Of a DNA stretch of 64,000 nt, positions 46,866 to 58,560 are shown in pieces. The notes under the pieces are model-generated. The model had not been told where the DNA came from and did not search any database. It worked only from the letters and a program-made list of their open reading frames with translations. The DNA comes from Alectoria sarmentosa (Eukaryota > Ascomycota > Lecanoromycetes > Lecanorales > Parmeliaceae). The stretch is from NCBI GenBank assembly GCA_009733775.1, contig WOGZ01000012.1:217128-281127 (forward strand). Reading direction: 5' to 3'. Each line of letters starts with the position of its first letter. Positions within the stretch are counted from its first letter, which is position 1. Made by a program: the position numbers and the translations under genes.

Positions 46866-47683
46866 ACACCGCGAACGGTTCGTGTGTAGAAACACCGTTG
46901 AGCGTTCTGGTATGCCCAAGTATCATTTAGGAACCAAAGTTGGTCGGCTTGCAGCACACGGATGAAAAGGGGCATCTGGCGCCCAAGGCGAAATTATTCT
47001 TCGTTGCATCTACACGCAGGCCACAACATATCTTTATCGGCCTCAAAGTCTTGATATGGCTTACCGAAAATTTCGCATTACAAATTGCCCCATGCAGGCT
47101 TTGGCATGATGACATTGCGCTGAGCGCCACGACAACAATTCTAGAGCAAACAGCTCTAGAATTGGGTTCGTAGCCACGCCAAAGCTGGACTCCATGTGGA
47201 TGATTCGGAAACATCGCTTTTCTCCAACAGATGCTAAAACATCCTTTCGATCATTGATGGTAGTTCGCGGTACCAAGATCACTTAGGAAAGCATCCTGCA
47301 CAACAAGAAGGGCGTCGGCACCTCGCTGAACGTTGCTCTTCTACCTACATCCTTTGCTGGACCTTGAGAGTTCGTGGTCGTAGCATGAAGTCGAGGGTGT
47401 ATGAACCGAAGACTTCGCGAAAGGACCTGATAGCAACGCAGTAATTGAATGATATAGATTTGATGAAGCATTGATGAGGCAACTAAAAAATAGCACTAGC
47501 AAGCGCTCTCTCTACGTTCGTTATTTCCTCTTTTGCCAACAATGTTTGCTGCAAGAACGACCAAGCCATCCCCCGCCCACCTACCATCTTTTCCCCTGCG
47601 CTCTAAAGTCCTTCACCAAACATCATCACTACTAGCTCCATCGATAACATCAACTCTTCGAGCTTTATCAATACATCATCATC
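46866..47683. other. Intergenic region
   Basis: About 0.8 kb between the secreted-protein gene and the next candidate. No supported gene, although short open frames occur on both strands. Confidence 0.4.
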
Positions 47684-47946
47684 ATGCATCTCAGTATCTC
47701 GTTGCTCTTTGTCACCTCTCCATGCCCCTCGCTTTTGCTTCCGCGATACCTCCTCCCGCTTTGGCAAATTCGACTACGAATGCAACACTCACTCCACCAG
47801 ATCGATGCTACTTGGGGATCCGTGTCAAAGGCGACAGCAATATGGACAAAAATGGCCTCTTCGTTGCCAACTACCACACCGGTGCAGGAAATATGTCGAT
47901 CAGGGTTTATCTGGCTTGCAATAACTTGTGTCCAGTGTCTGAGTGA
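47684..47946 (+). pseudogene. Small secreted-protein gene with apparent 1-bp frameshift in the signal peptide
   Basis: The ATG at 47684 begins MHLSISLLFVTS, a good signal-peptide start, but then runs out of coding character. From 47725 the neighbouring frame takes over (MPLAFASAIPPPALANS, then TTNATLTPPDRCYLGIRVKG) with strong codon bias to a stop at 47946. The two frames differ by one base, and no intron fits between them. Either the gene lost a base here or translation starts at 47725 or further upstream (the second frame is open to 47533). The mature part has two N-glycosylation sites and three cysteines. The family is not recognised. A sequencing error is the other simple explanation. Confidence 0.4.
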
Positions 47947-48205
47947 TTGTCACTGCTCCTACAAAGTTTCCCTCGTTGCAGTTGGGCGTCGTCGCTCCCC
48001 ATTCTGTTGTTGGATCACCGAGGTATTTCGCAGTATCTGGTTGGTCCTAGCATGTGCTGTCGAAAGCACCGTTCAGCTGCGTGCGATTGGAAGCTTGTCT
48101 TTTCGCAGCAGATTGAAAAGTTGGAACATTGTCGATGGGTACAGCTGCCGCAAGGTTTAGAAATGCGGAAGCTGTCACACCGAGAGGAGGAAAGGAACAT
48201 GACAT
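47900..48205 (-). pseudogene. Small secreted-protein-like gene with a single internal TAG
   Basis: The ATG at 48205 opens a frame of 102 codons that ends with TGA at 47900-47902 and is broken only by TAG at 48047-48049. The upstream part has a signal-like stretch (VTASAFLNLAAAVPIDNV) and a KRQ site that could be a propeptide cleavage point. The part after the stop is clearly coding-like (KYLGDPTTEWGATTPNCNEG, NFVGAVTITQTLDTSYC). CAG (Gln) to TAG by one C-to-T change explains the break. Its 3' end overlaps the plus-strand candidate by about 47 bp. The family is not recognised. It could be a pseudogene, a null allele or a readthrough case. Confidence 0.5.
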
Positions 48206-49524
48206 TGTGAAAAGGAGCGAGCGATGAATCTGTTCTGAGAGTGCGACGCACGAATTTTTAGCAGCAAAGGTCTTGAATAAGAACATGGGATCAGACTCGT
48301 CTTGAGGAAAGGCATCGAGGGGTCGCAACCTTTCGTACACAAGCACGTTGATAGCCAACACTTATACTATGCAAAATATAATATAAATGAAAACGAATAT
48401 ATACGAAAAATGTGAGGTGAAAAGATGAAAGTAAAAAATTATTAAATCAATAATGAACTATTAGTTAATTAACGTCGGAATTAACGGATTTAACGCGAAG
48501 CCTATTCATTTAGCGCCTCTAGCGCGGTAATATATACTTTAAGGTAATTAATCAACGAAAAATTAAATTAAGCCAGCCAGCTCCAGCCACAACAGGCCAG
48601 CCATGTGGACTATAAACTCGAATGAAAATGTAGATTCAAAGAGTACTTTGTTCTAGCCCAGTAATCTCAGCAATGGAGAAACGTAATTTACTCTACGCAT
48701 AACGCACCAAGCAGGGATTCTATCTGATATTCAGCAACACGACAAAAACAGCAGGGGAGTGAAAAAACAGCGGAGCGCTGAGATAAGCAAAATACCCTGT
48801 GTCCGTGAGAAACGAGAATTGATATTTGGAAATGCTTCTTTCTCTTTGAAGCCCCATGTATCGGAATCTTAAGCCCACGTTTATAGGTGATTCTTTCTCT
48901 GTCGGCTCCTCTAGTTGGTACCACGGGTAATAAATACTGCGCCTGACAAAGGACAAAGCATGGGTCATGACCATTCTCATGGGTATTTCTGTTTCAGCCT
49001 CCTGAATATCATGTTCGTGGCGCTAAGCGGTGGGCTAACGGTCTGGCCGAGATTCGGCGTGAAAATCCTGCCATAGAGCTCTGTATTTCTATCAATGTTA
49101 GGTAATAGGTATACACTCTGAGTACTTTGGTCGAACCTTTACAGCTGGCTCCAACACAGTCATCGTCTGAACATAAGCAATTATTTAAATAGCATATTTC
49201 AGCCTTGCGCAGCATTTGTGGAACGGATACCAACCTAACAATCGTCCCATGCGAGACAAACTGCGCTAACTGTACTCAGCCACGCTCTCGTAAATTGGCT
49301 TGGCATATTTACCATTTTACCACTTTCTTGTCTTGAAAAAGGGTAAAGCAGCCTCACTCCTCTTCTTTTCTCCGTCTTCAGCATACTTCTTTCTCACTTG
49401 CACACGGCCAGTCCCACGCTCTTTGACAGCATCTTCGAAGTTACAGCGTTAAGAACCAGCTTTCACACAGCACTTGTGGAAAGCGATCAAAAGTTCATTG
49501 TGTAACTAACACAATATTGCCAAA
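48206..49524. other. Intergenic region with AT-rich, RIP-like patch
   Basis: From about 48362 to 48580 the DNA is very AT-rich and keeps CpG (AACGTCGG, TTTAACGCG) while CpA and TpG are scarce, as in the large block at the right end of the window. It is probably a short decayed repeat. The rest holds the promoter of the GPI-protein gene, with CT-rich tracts before its start. Confidence 0.45.
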
Positions 49525-50400
49525 ATGATCTCCCTCACTTTCTCTCTACTGTCTTTGATCGCTCTCAGCGTGGCCCAAAACCAGACCGTCTCCCTCTTTC
49601 TCCCAAATGCGGACCCGCAAAGCCTTGTTGGATCCATCGTTGGCGGAGTAAGCGACCCTGACCCAACTCTCCAGAAGATGCGAGAGCTGACGATGAGCCT
49701 AATTAGGATGCCACAGCAACCACCTACGTTGTTCAGTGCGCTAATGGCGGATCCAATGGTGCAGCAGCAACCACCGCAGCAGCAACCACCGCAGCGGCAA
49801 CTACGAATGCCGCCGCTGCAACGACCGATCTGGGCGACGATGGTAGTGATGCCTGCGGCTTTCCAGTTCCTGTAACCCTGGTGGAGGGTCCATCGACTGT
49901 TGCGTATTCAATCGCACTCGATGACTCGTAAGATTTAGGTCCCTGTGTTTGGCCGCTTTCGCGACTGACTTCCGTGCAGTACCGTATCCATTAATTGCGT
50001 TCTCTCAGGCACTTCTGTAGCAGTGTGTACCGCGGCTGCCACCGGTGCTATTCTTACCCAGGAGTCTGTACCTACCCTGACAGCCACCACTCTATCTGGC
50101 ACCGACGTCTCCTATCTGCCAGTCGTTATTACGGCCGGCTCAGTCACCAACACTGCATCAACACCCACCTCTACCACCGCATCTACGACGGGGGCTGCAA
50201 AGGGAGGCTCTACAACTTCAACTGGGGCCGCGAAGGGAGGCTCTACAACTTCGACATCTTCGACGGGTGGAACACAGACACAAACTGGTAGCACGACCAG
50301 CGCATCTACGAAAGCGAGCGGTGCCGCTATACACATGGGACCAGCGATGGGTATGGGAGCAGCAGGTGCTTTGGTTGCCGTCGCTGCTGTGGTGTTGTAA
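49525..50400 (+). CDS. GPI-anchored cell-surface protein, Ser/Thr-rich
   Basis: Three exons (49525-49647, 49707-49927, 49980-50400; introns 59 and 52 bp) give 254 residues. Unspliced reading hides exon 2 in another frame. The N-terminal signal peptide is MISLTFSLLSLIALSVA, followed by QNQTVSLFLPNADPQSLVGS. Exon 2 encodes ATTYVVQCANGG, an Ala/Thr-rich repeat and DACGFPVPVTLVEGPSTVAY. Exon 3 encodes INCVLSG, AVCTAAATG, then a Ser/Thr/Gly-rich stalk with the near-identical repeat GAAKGGSTTST twice, and a hydrophobic end (MGMGAAGALVAVAAVVL) preceded by small residues, as required for GPI attachment. This architecture is standard for fungal wall or plasma-membrane GPI proteins of unknown function; four cysteines may form disulfides. 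Confidence 0.85.
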
Positions 50401-51545
50401 GTGCAGCGTTGTGGGAGCTCTGTAAAAAGTTGAAAGCGATTGATTGGCATGGCTGCATACTCGCATTAAAGTGTACATTAGCGTAGGCTTGCATAGGGTC
50501 ATTCTGAAACGATCTTAGAGTAGTGCAAAAGCAGACTGCTGCAGGAAGACCGAGCACGGCCGAGCACGACCGAGCTTGCTGAGATCATGACTGCAACCAA
50601 AAAGATATCCGTAGCTGTCACACGACCCACGTCCTCACAGAAATGGCCGCATGATCATAATTGCCATCCGCAACATGATCAGGAAGATATAGATTCAGGA
50701 TCAAGAAACATCTGCGCTAAAACATGTTTCTTTCAACTTTTGATGATTTGATTCGCTGGTCTAGTTTACAAGCATTTCCAGTGGCATCGTCGTCCTCCAC
50801 TAAACGACACGACTGTCAAGATAAAGATTGATGACAGCACAGCAAAATATTGCATTATTTCTGCCGGTAAGTCAAAGCGCCTTCACAAGGTCGAATGACA
50901 AGCTCGTTTGCCTTGAATATGCAGGAGTTGCTCCGACTGCAACTTCCTCCATCGTCACATGAGCCAACCGTTGAGACTGTAAGGTAAGGTGGTTAATTGG
51001 GGGGGCGGGACGGCTAGAAGTTTAGGGGGATTGGCTAGCGTCGCAATCTAATCCCCGAAGACGTCAACTACAATTGTTCTTCTTTCTCCATGGCGAAACG
51101 ATAGACGCTCATATCACTGTACCCAGCAGGCAGCAACTCGGCCCCTGCAGTCATTCCATCGGTACCTGGGCCACAGCGCCTTGCGACAAATTCGCGCAGC
51201 TTGCCGCGGACTCGGTCAGCCTGCGGCCTATCGCATGAACGACTGCATCAGCCTAGGATCAGTACACCTTGCACTTCCTCGAGCGACTCCCCTTCCCATC
51301 GTTTTCTCTCCATTCAGCAGAGATGGCTTGAAGAACAAAGTCACCTACACTTGAGCCCCACCACATTCCGGCCTTCGAGGGCCACTGAGAACAACAAGTA
51401 TATTCAACGAGGGGCAGCAACGTCGCGGACGCCCGCAGCAGCATGACGAGCCTAAATTTTTCATTTCCCCCAACAGAAGGCCCTCCACTCTGAAAGTTTA
51501 AGGCGACAGGAAACCAAAAGAAAAGAAAAGAGCAATACTATAAAG
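50401..51545. other. Intergenic region without a supported gene
   Basis: 1.1 kb between the GPI-protein gene and the large basic protein. The phrase CCGAGCACGGCCGAGCACGA (50552-50571) holds a short tandem duplication. An 81-codon frame at 51201-51446 has no motif. Confidence 0.45.
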
Positions 51546-54500
51546 ATGCACGGCACAAACAACGGCGTTGGTGTGGACGCTTTACCTCCTTTTAGCCTCG
51601 GGTCGCTGAAGGGCCACAAGATTTTGCCACGCAGGAAAATCATCTCAGATGACGCGGATGATGGGTGGCCCATACGGCAGGAGCGGAGAATGAGGCCTAA
51701 AAGCGAGCAAATCAGCTACAGCTCCGCGGAACGTATCAAGTCGTGGATACCGGAGCCTTCGCCAATTCAAGTCATTCCCGTGGTCGGTAAACCGCTGACA
51801 CCACCGATCAATTTCAGGGACGACTTTCAAAGCTGGATTAACGATGTCGCCTTAAGGGGGCGAGTCTTCACCAGGACACGCACAAGCCATGGTCCTGGCC
51901 CCACACCCTTGGTTCAGCAAAGTCCACCGACTCCAGAAACAACTCCGCCCAAGATTCATCGGATCAGAACTGCAGCTTCGCGCTCGTCCACTCGTAATAC
52001 ATCAGACAGTCGGAGAGACTCGTTCAAGACCGCACAGGAAAACCAGTCCTCGGACGATGAGAGTCAACAACCACTCGATTCTCCATACCACCACCCCGCG
52101 CGGGAGAAATGGCGAAGAGCAACGGGGCTGTCTCAGCATAAAGATGTGGGACTTGGCCTGGGATTGGAATCAGAGGACGAAGGACCTACACCAAGGCAGA
52201 TGACTCCTAAGCACGTAGCGACTAAGTATCGAGATTTTGGCACGTTTGATGGAAATTGGGACGCCAGTGACGGAGATAGACTGGAGGGCGGTAGTCAAGA
52301 AGATCATAGCTCAGCAACTTCTGTACCATATGACAGGCGACATCACAGACGCCCAAGGATGGCAGAACCACCCACCCTAGACTCTCCTACGTTAGGACAA
52401 GAGGTTCAATCTTCTCTAAAAAAGACCCTCAGTCTACGGCAGAGAGTCGAGAAAAGCCGACATAGTCCACCAATTACTTCAACCGACAATTCTGCGGAGC
52501 AATCACTTTGGCCTCTGAAGGAAGACCACTTTGACGTTGACGCCGAATTACGCGACATGAACAATAAGCGGCTTTCACAGGTGTCTGCCACCTCCACCGT
52601 AGTTGAAGCTATGGTGATTCAATCTCCACCCCGGCGACGTCAAACATTGCGACATACTGTCAAGATGGAAGACATGAACTCGAGCACTCCACCACCACCT
52701 TCTAACCGTAACTCCCTGAACTCCAACGAACATTTGTCACTTCGAAGACGTCTCCGCAGGAGCGGAAGTCCAGATCGGGAACTACGAAAAAGCTACGCAT
52801 CTACAGACACTCCTGAAAGTGTAGGCTCCAATCCTGCCAAAGCAAGACATGATCTTGCCCCAACAAGCGCGTTTCCCGACCGCTTATCCTCCCTTCAATC
52901 TTCTGCCTCTGGTAGCAAACACCTTTCGAGGACCTTTTCACTCAACTCGCGTCAGCAATCATCAAGACCAACAACCGCCCCTGAAGAATCCGTCGGCTAC
53001 TTTGATGTTCCACCACGCCGTGATCGTCGAACAATGTCTGTTGTGATACACCCTCCAAGACCATCGAAAGTTGAAGGCAAGCCTGAAAAGGGAGTTGAAA
53101 GATCTACCCTCGCCCAACCCTCGTCACCTTCGGTACCGACCAGTAGTCAAGTCTCGAGGACAACGTCTGTGACTTCTGTGGGGATGGGTTCTCATTACAA
53201 CTCACCAACGTCTGTAGACCAACCTCACGCAACCCTCTACCTTAGCGATCCTCCAGACGAGCATGGTCTCAGCGTAGATCGAAACATGGGTGAGTGGTCT
53301 GCAATCCGCCCACGCTCGACCCTTGTGACACCGTTTTCTCTTCGCTCGGCTCACTCGTCCACTCCTGGTACACTTGAGGTCAACGAAGCAACCGCCATAA
53401 GTATCTACCCTCACACCAACAAGTCCATACTTGTCATCCAGCAGATGGCAGGAGGCAGCGACTCTAGCCCTAGAGAACGGTCAGCGATAATTGCTGGGAA
53501 CGCCAATATCGCGCTTCCGGGATCGATCACCCCTATCGTTCACCATCAATCACCACCCAGGGAGATATTGACCTCACCACTGCAAAATCCACGCGATGCT
53601 CCGCAACCTCCGCAACCTCCAGATCTCAGAGTCATTGCACCAACGCCCGCAAATGGTCGTCCGTCATCTGAAGCAACGCCGCCTATGCCAAGTACTCCAA
53701 CCACAACAAAACGTTTCAGCGCTCCAATCACATCGATTAAGCGCCGCGCCCTTTCAGCTCGTCGTCATTCCGAGACGTTCATCTCGCCGTTTGCCCGGAC
53801 ATTCTCGCTTCGTGGCATTGCTAGCACTCCTCGTCGGCGCCGAACCATGGCGGATGACCCAGAACCAGGGTCCAAGCTCCACCCTTTCTGGCGGCCTCGT
53901 GGCTTCTGGGAAGATGTTGACAGCGACAGCGATGAGGAGTTTGGGAACACTGGACTCCTGATTGGGAGCCGAAGACCGTCCCAGAGCATCAACGAGACTA
54001 CGCCTCGGCGAACAGAGTCCATAACGCGTCGTCTAAGAGGTTCACTACGTTTGCCCCACCCCTCGCAACGATTGCGGCGGTCGTCTGTGTCTTCCGAGCT
54101 CAATCAAAATCTGTACGAGTTTGTCAACACGAACAACGGGCGTGACCATGAGGAGAGCAAGAGGGACGGTGTACTCATCCAGCCGAAGTATCAAGGCGAC
54201 GAAGGGCAGACAAGTGATAGCGTTCCTAGGAGAACAATGTCATTAACGCGCCTACTGACAGGATCGCTTCGGTTGCGTCATCCCGCACGTCGACAGCGAC
54301 CAATGTCTATCAGTGCGCCACTGCATCCGAATGAAGATGAGTCCTTGAATCCGACAGTCAACGGTGGACAAGAGTGGAAAGCAGATGTCCCACCTCGGCG
54401 AACCATGTCGTTGACTCGCCGACTGACGAGATCACTGCACCATCCTGCGCGTCCACCGCGGCCGCTGTCGATGTCTTCCCCGCTAGATGCAAATGATTGT

Positions 54501-54749
54501 GAATCGATTCACCCGAATTGTCGTGGCGGTGAAGAGCAAGCAGCCGAGGGGATGCCGCGCCTTGGCCATCCTGTACGATTGGTGGGGTTCAAAGCATTTG
54601 CGCAGAAGATTGAGCGGAGGCGGGAAGCGAGGGAGGAGGGACAAAGGGAGGAGAGGAAGAGGTGGTTGACAGATAGGATCAGGCATGTGAACACGGAGGA
54701 CGACATCGTTCGGACCGAGCACTTTAAGAGAGAGATGGGTGGGTGGTGA
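51546..54749 (+). CDS. Large basic disordered protein with RRTxSLTRRL repeats
   Basis: A single exon encodes 1067 residues. The N-terminus (LPPFSLGSLKGHKILPRRK, then DDFQSWINDVALRGRVFTRT) looks conserved and partly ordered. The rest is Ser-, Pro- and Arg-rich and disordered, with many R-R-x-S/T motifs (for example RRDRRTMSV and PRRRRTMAD) of the kind used by PKA-like kinases. Near the C-terminus a basic unit recurs three times: at residue 820 (PRRTESITRRLRGSLRLPHP), 894 (PRRTMSLTRLLTGSLRLRHP) and 950 (PRRTMSLTRRLTRSLHHPAR), each followed by an Arg/Ser stretch. The last 60 residues are a charged helix (KIERRREAREEGQREERKRW). There is no signal peptide or membrane span. No family is recognised; it may be a phosphorylated scaffold or cytoskeleton-associated protein (inference). 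Confidence 0.75.
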   Translation: MHGTNNGVGVDALPPFSLGSLKGHKILPRRKIISDDADDGWPIRQERRMRPKSEQISYSSAERIKSWIPEPSPIQVIPVVGKPLTPPINFRDDFQSWINDVALRGRVFTRTRTSHGPGPTPLVQQSPPTPETTPPKIHRIRTAASRSSTRNTSDSRRDSFKTAQENQSSDDESQQPLDSPYHHPAREKWRRATGLSQHKDVGLGLGLESEDEGPTPRQMTPKHVATKYRDFGTFDGNWDASDGDRLEGGSQEDHSSATSVPYDRRHHRRPRMAEPPTLDSPTLGQEVQSSLKKTLSLRQRVEKSRHSPPITSTDNSAEQSLWPLKEDHFDVDAELRDMNNKRLSQVSATSTVVEAMVIQSPPRRRQTLRHTVKMEDMNSSTPPPPSNRNSLNSNEHLSLRRRLRRSGSPDRELRKSYASTDTPESVGSNPAKARHDLAPTSAFPDRLSSLQSSASGSKHLSRTFSLNSRQQSSRPTTAPEESVGYFDVPPRRDRRTMSVVIHPPRPSKVEGKPEKGVERSTLAQPSSPSVPTSSQVSRTTSVTSVGMGSHYNSPTSVDQPHATLYLSDPPDEHGLSVDRNMGEWSAIRPRSTLVTPFSLRSAHSSTPGTLEVNEATAISIYPHTNKSILVIQQMAGGSDSSPRERSAIIAGNANIALPGSITPIVHHQSPPREILTSPLQNPRDAPQPPQPPDLRVIAPTPANGRPSSEATPPMPSTPTTTKRFSAPITSIKRRALSARRHSETFISPFARTFSLRGIASTPRRRRTMADDPEPGSKLHPFWRPRGFWEDVDSDSDEEFGNTGLLIGSRRPSQSINETTPRRTESITRRLRGSLRLPHPSQRLRRSSVSSELNQNLYEFVNTNNGRDHEESKRDGVLIQPKYQGDEGQTSDSVPRRTMSLTRLLTGSLRLRHPARRQRPMSISAPLHPNEDESLNPTVNGGQEWKADVPPRRTMSLTRRLTRSLHHPARPPRPLSMSSPLDANDCESIHPNCRGGEEQAAEGMPRLGHPVRLVGFKAFAQKIERRREAREEGQREERKRWLTDRIRHVNTEDDIVRTEHFKREMGGW

Positions 54750-55904
54750 GACAAGCTTATGTTGGGTTGAGGGGAATATAGGCGGGGGGATATTGAGCGA
54801 GCGTGCCTGTGATTGGAAAGATACGGCATGGTACCTTGGAGTTCTGGATATATCATGATGGGACGGCAGTGATGATTCTCCTACGTTTTGGCCGGCACAT
54901 ATGTAAGGGTGCGATAAGGGCGAGGGTGCATTCATCCTCTGTGGACCTCTCCCTTCCTTTGCGTTGTACTGTACTGGCTACACTACACCATCTGGAAGCG
55001 CTGAAGAAATGGATTCCTTGCGTACAAAATGCCGAATAGGCGGCCCTCTTTCACGTTGGTCAAGACACCTTGTACATTCTTGCAGGCAGCAAGCGTGTCG
55101 AGCGTCGTATGCATATGGTCAAGGATGTAGAGACCGCGTAGTTGACTGAGCTGTACGAGTACAAAGCGCAGACGTATAACGATTTTGGATCAGGTTCAGC
55201 AGTGGTGGCAGGATTCATCATCACGGCCGAAGAGAGTAAGTGAGGCGATTGGTTGATTGACGAATTTGGCTTGAATGCCGTCATGGTGCAGAAGCAGGCA
55301 AGCCATCAGCACCCTAGCCCTGGCTGACACAATGACCAAGGAATTGTGTCCAATCTCCATTTGAGTACTTATTAATCGAACCGACTGGCAGTACAAGTAC
55401 ATGTACAATTCATGTACCTACAACTTGAGCCCTGCCTATACATTCATCAAATATTACCCATCACTGCATCTCGGACATTTAAATTTGCCCGTCGCATTCG
55501 ACAAGGAAATCATTCACCCTTGACGCGAGAGGGATGACATAAGCGGCAACTACAGTACTACCGGAACCACTGACCCTCGACCCTTGTCCCTTTCTGCCGG
55601 CTGCCCAAATCTTTGAGCAGATCCGTCGTCATAATCCATCTCCAGCTCACCCTGCACCGTCACGATCGACCTGCCTGAGCCAATACCACACAACCAGGCA
55701 GCCTCACACACGCCTGCTCCCTCGCTGACTGTCATCTCCTGCATCTCTCACTCCCACCTTTTACTTCCATAACCCCTCCTCTACCATCTCCCCTCCGTCT
55801 GAATCTGGCCATTGTGTCGAGGCCTGTCGTGGTCAAAGTGCCGCCCTCTTCGGCGACCTCACTACCAATCTCCCTCTTGAACATCTGGAAGTCAACTGTT
55901 CATC
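54750..55904. other. Intergenic region, upstream of the kinase gene
   Basis: 1.15 kb containing the kinase promoter. The final 350 bp (about 55550-55900) is C/T-rich, which suits a long fungal 5' leader. Short open frames are not convincing. Confidence 0.45.
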
Positions 55905-58186
55905 ATGTCTACCATACAGAACCTCAAGAACTTCATCAGACATGGCAAGCAAGCCAGACAAGCTCATGGTGACCCAACAACAACCATCTCCCCCGTCCAT
56001 GCCCAGCAGCAACGATATGCTCCACCTCCGCCAAACGCCCAGTATGCCATGAGCGACCCTAACGTCCTCGACCATAAACCTTTACAGCACGCCAACGTTC
56101 CAGGGGGAGACTATTCAGCCGCAAACATCGACAATCGCAATGTGGCCGCCCAGGCCGGCGGTGCCGCCGCCAGAGCAGCGGGAGACAAGCAGAAAGTGGG
56201 AGACGCGAGCGCCGTGTCACGATCAGGAAAGGAGACAGATCCGTCAGTGCTGGAGAGAATCGTCGCAGAAGAGAGGGAAAGCCAAGGGAAGCTGCCAAAA
56301 TATCCCGGCTTGGAACGATGGACCTTGCTGGAAAAGATGGGCGACGGTGCTTTCAGCAATGTATATCGTGCCAGGGAAGCCAATGGTCAAGGACCCGAGG
56401 TTGCCATCAAGGTTGTCCGCAAATTCGAGATGAACTCCACACAGGTAAGCTTGGAATCGGCGCCGGCGTCTCTTCTTTCTTCTCTATTGCACTGCAATCC
56501 TTGAATTTCCACCCTCCTTTAATATATCGTCTACGGCGACGCCTTGCCAACAACAGATGGTGCAATAGGGCGACTCCCATCTACATCCGGATTTTAAAAA
56601 GCAACCCAAGGTTGTGGAGGTGCGCATAGGATTCCTTGTTCACCTGCTGCTTTGCACCGTTGGACTTGTCATCCTTACCTTTGCAAAGTAAACTTCTACT
56701 GACCATCATTCGTCTCACACAGAGGGCCAACATTCTCAAAGAAGTTCAAATCATGCGCCAATTAGACCATCCCAATATTGTCAGGCTCATCGACTTTTCC
56801 GAATCTCGGCAGTATTACTACATAGTTCTCGAGCTTTGCCCTGGTGGCGAGCTGTTTCATCAGATTGTCAGATTGACATATTTCAGCGAAGATCTTAGCC
56901 GTCATGTCATTGTGCAGGTTGCGGAAGCTTTGGAATATCTACATGAAACTGCTGGAGTGGTACACCGGTATGTGGGCATCACGTTATTTGTGTTGCAATG
57001 CTGATTCTTGAACAGAGATATTAAGCCTGAAAATTTGCTCTTCTACCCCGCTACTTTCATTCCTACCAGAAACCCCAAACCTCGATCAGCTGAAGATGAA
57101 GACAAGGAGGACGAGGGAGAGTTCATCAGTGGTATTGGAGCTGGGGGTATCGGGACGATCAAGATTGCAGATTTCGGATTATCAAAGGTCATCTGGGACA
57201 GCCAAACCATGACACCGTGTGGTACCGTTGGATACACTGCACCGGAAATCGTCAAGGATGAACGGTATTCAAAAAGCGTTGATATGTGGGCACTGGGCTG
57301 CGTGCTATATACGCTGCTCTGTGGTTTCCCGCCTTTCTACGACGAGAGCATTCAGGTCCTTACCGAGAAAGTGGCACGAGGCCAATACACCTTCCTTTCG
57401 CCGTGGTGGGACGATATATCCAAGCCGGCACAAGACCTCGTCTCGCATCTTCTTACTGTTGATCCCGAACGACGATACACCATCCAGCAATTCCTCAATC
57501 ATCCATGGATTCGGAACACCAGAGAAGAAACATACGCCGCAGCCGATGCTCCACCCCTCGCCACCCCTCTCTATACCCGTCAAAAGGAGTACGGTTTCGG
57601 GAATCAAAGACATGCTGGCACCACACCGCCGGATGCCTCGGCAAGCCAATACCTCGAAACGCCAGGCGGTCACCAACGCCGCGTGGACTTCCGCTCCCCT
57701 GGCGCTGTCAATCTGCGTGAGGTCTTCGATGTCAGCTACGCCGTTCACCGTCAAGAAGAAGAAGGCAAGCGCCGCAAGAATTTCCCTCAAGGCTATCGTG
57801 GTGCAGCCGGCATCAACGGCCTAAATCCGCTCAACGAAGACGATGATGATGACTATGATGATCTGGAGGATGACTCGGCACCTGCCCAGAACCCACCTTC
57901 GAAGCTGCCCAAGCCTCAAGGTGGCGCCGCGGACGTCAGCAACGTAGAACAAAAAATGCGAAGCACGAATCTTGGCAATCCTAGTAGTGCTGCCCAAGCA
58001 CGACAAGCCGCTGCACCGAAGCAGGCCGGCTATGGTCAACACAGTCCTGCCGTCGCAGCGGCAGCGAAGCAGCAGGTCAGGAAACATCGAGGCGCTTTTG
58101 AACTCAGTCTGGATAATGCAACACTCCTAGGACGAAGAGGGAAGGGGCAAGACCCAAGTAAACTCAGGGAGCAGATTGTGCAGTAG
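55905..58186 (+). CDS. srk1: Srk1/Rck2-type MAPK-activated protein kinase
   Basis: Three exons (55905-56444, 56723-56967, 57016-58186) give 651 residues; introns are 278 and 48 bp. The kinase domain starts near residue 138 with LLEKMGDGAFSNVY (glycine loop) and VAIKVV (K169), then ANILKEVQIMRQLDHPNIV, HRDIKPENLLF (D263), ADFGLSK (D314), TPCGTVGYTAPEIV, and ends near PERRYTIQQFLNHPWIRNTR. The insertion before DFG (EDEGEFISGIGAGGIG) and VIWDSQTMTP are specific to the S. pombe Srk1 / yeast Rck2 family, as are the LREVFDVSYAVHRQEEE tail and the end GAFELSLDNATLLGRR. In yeasts these kinases act downstream of Hog1/Sty1 in stress signalling. The N-terminus (MSTIQNLKNFIRHGKQAR) is basic; a DDDDDYDDLEDD acidic run follows the domain. 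Confidence 0.93.
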
Positions 58187-58430
58187 TGTACCGGAAGCCC
58201 ATTGAAGAAGGGAGAGGAGATCGGGACAGAAAATTGGAGATGTCATTGTGCATAGGGAAATGATGGAATGCTTGCACGTAATTTTCGCATGAGGCTCATG
58301 AGCTAAACGGCATCAATGCTTTTTCTCTTCTCCTCAGAATTTGAGCTATGATTAAGCAAATAGCCTATCAAATGAAACGTTTGCACGGACATCTTGTATC
58401 TGAAGCCTGGAATCGTAGATGCGAGTATAA

Positions 58431-58450
58431 GTGTGTGTGTGTGTGTGTGT
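58431..58450. repeat. (GT)10 microsatellite
   Basis: Ten GT units in the 3' flank of the kinase gene, about 110 bp before the sharp drop in GC content. Confidence 0.85.
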
Positions 58451-58560
58451 GATTCCTACATCGGAGGGGCGTCCCCATAACCTTATAGGCTATGATGGAT
58501 CTGTTTAATCCCACTCGACCTCTATGGGTCATGTTCGATATTAAGTACATTATGTTTACG

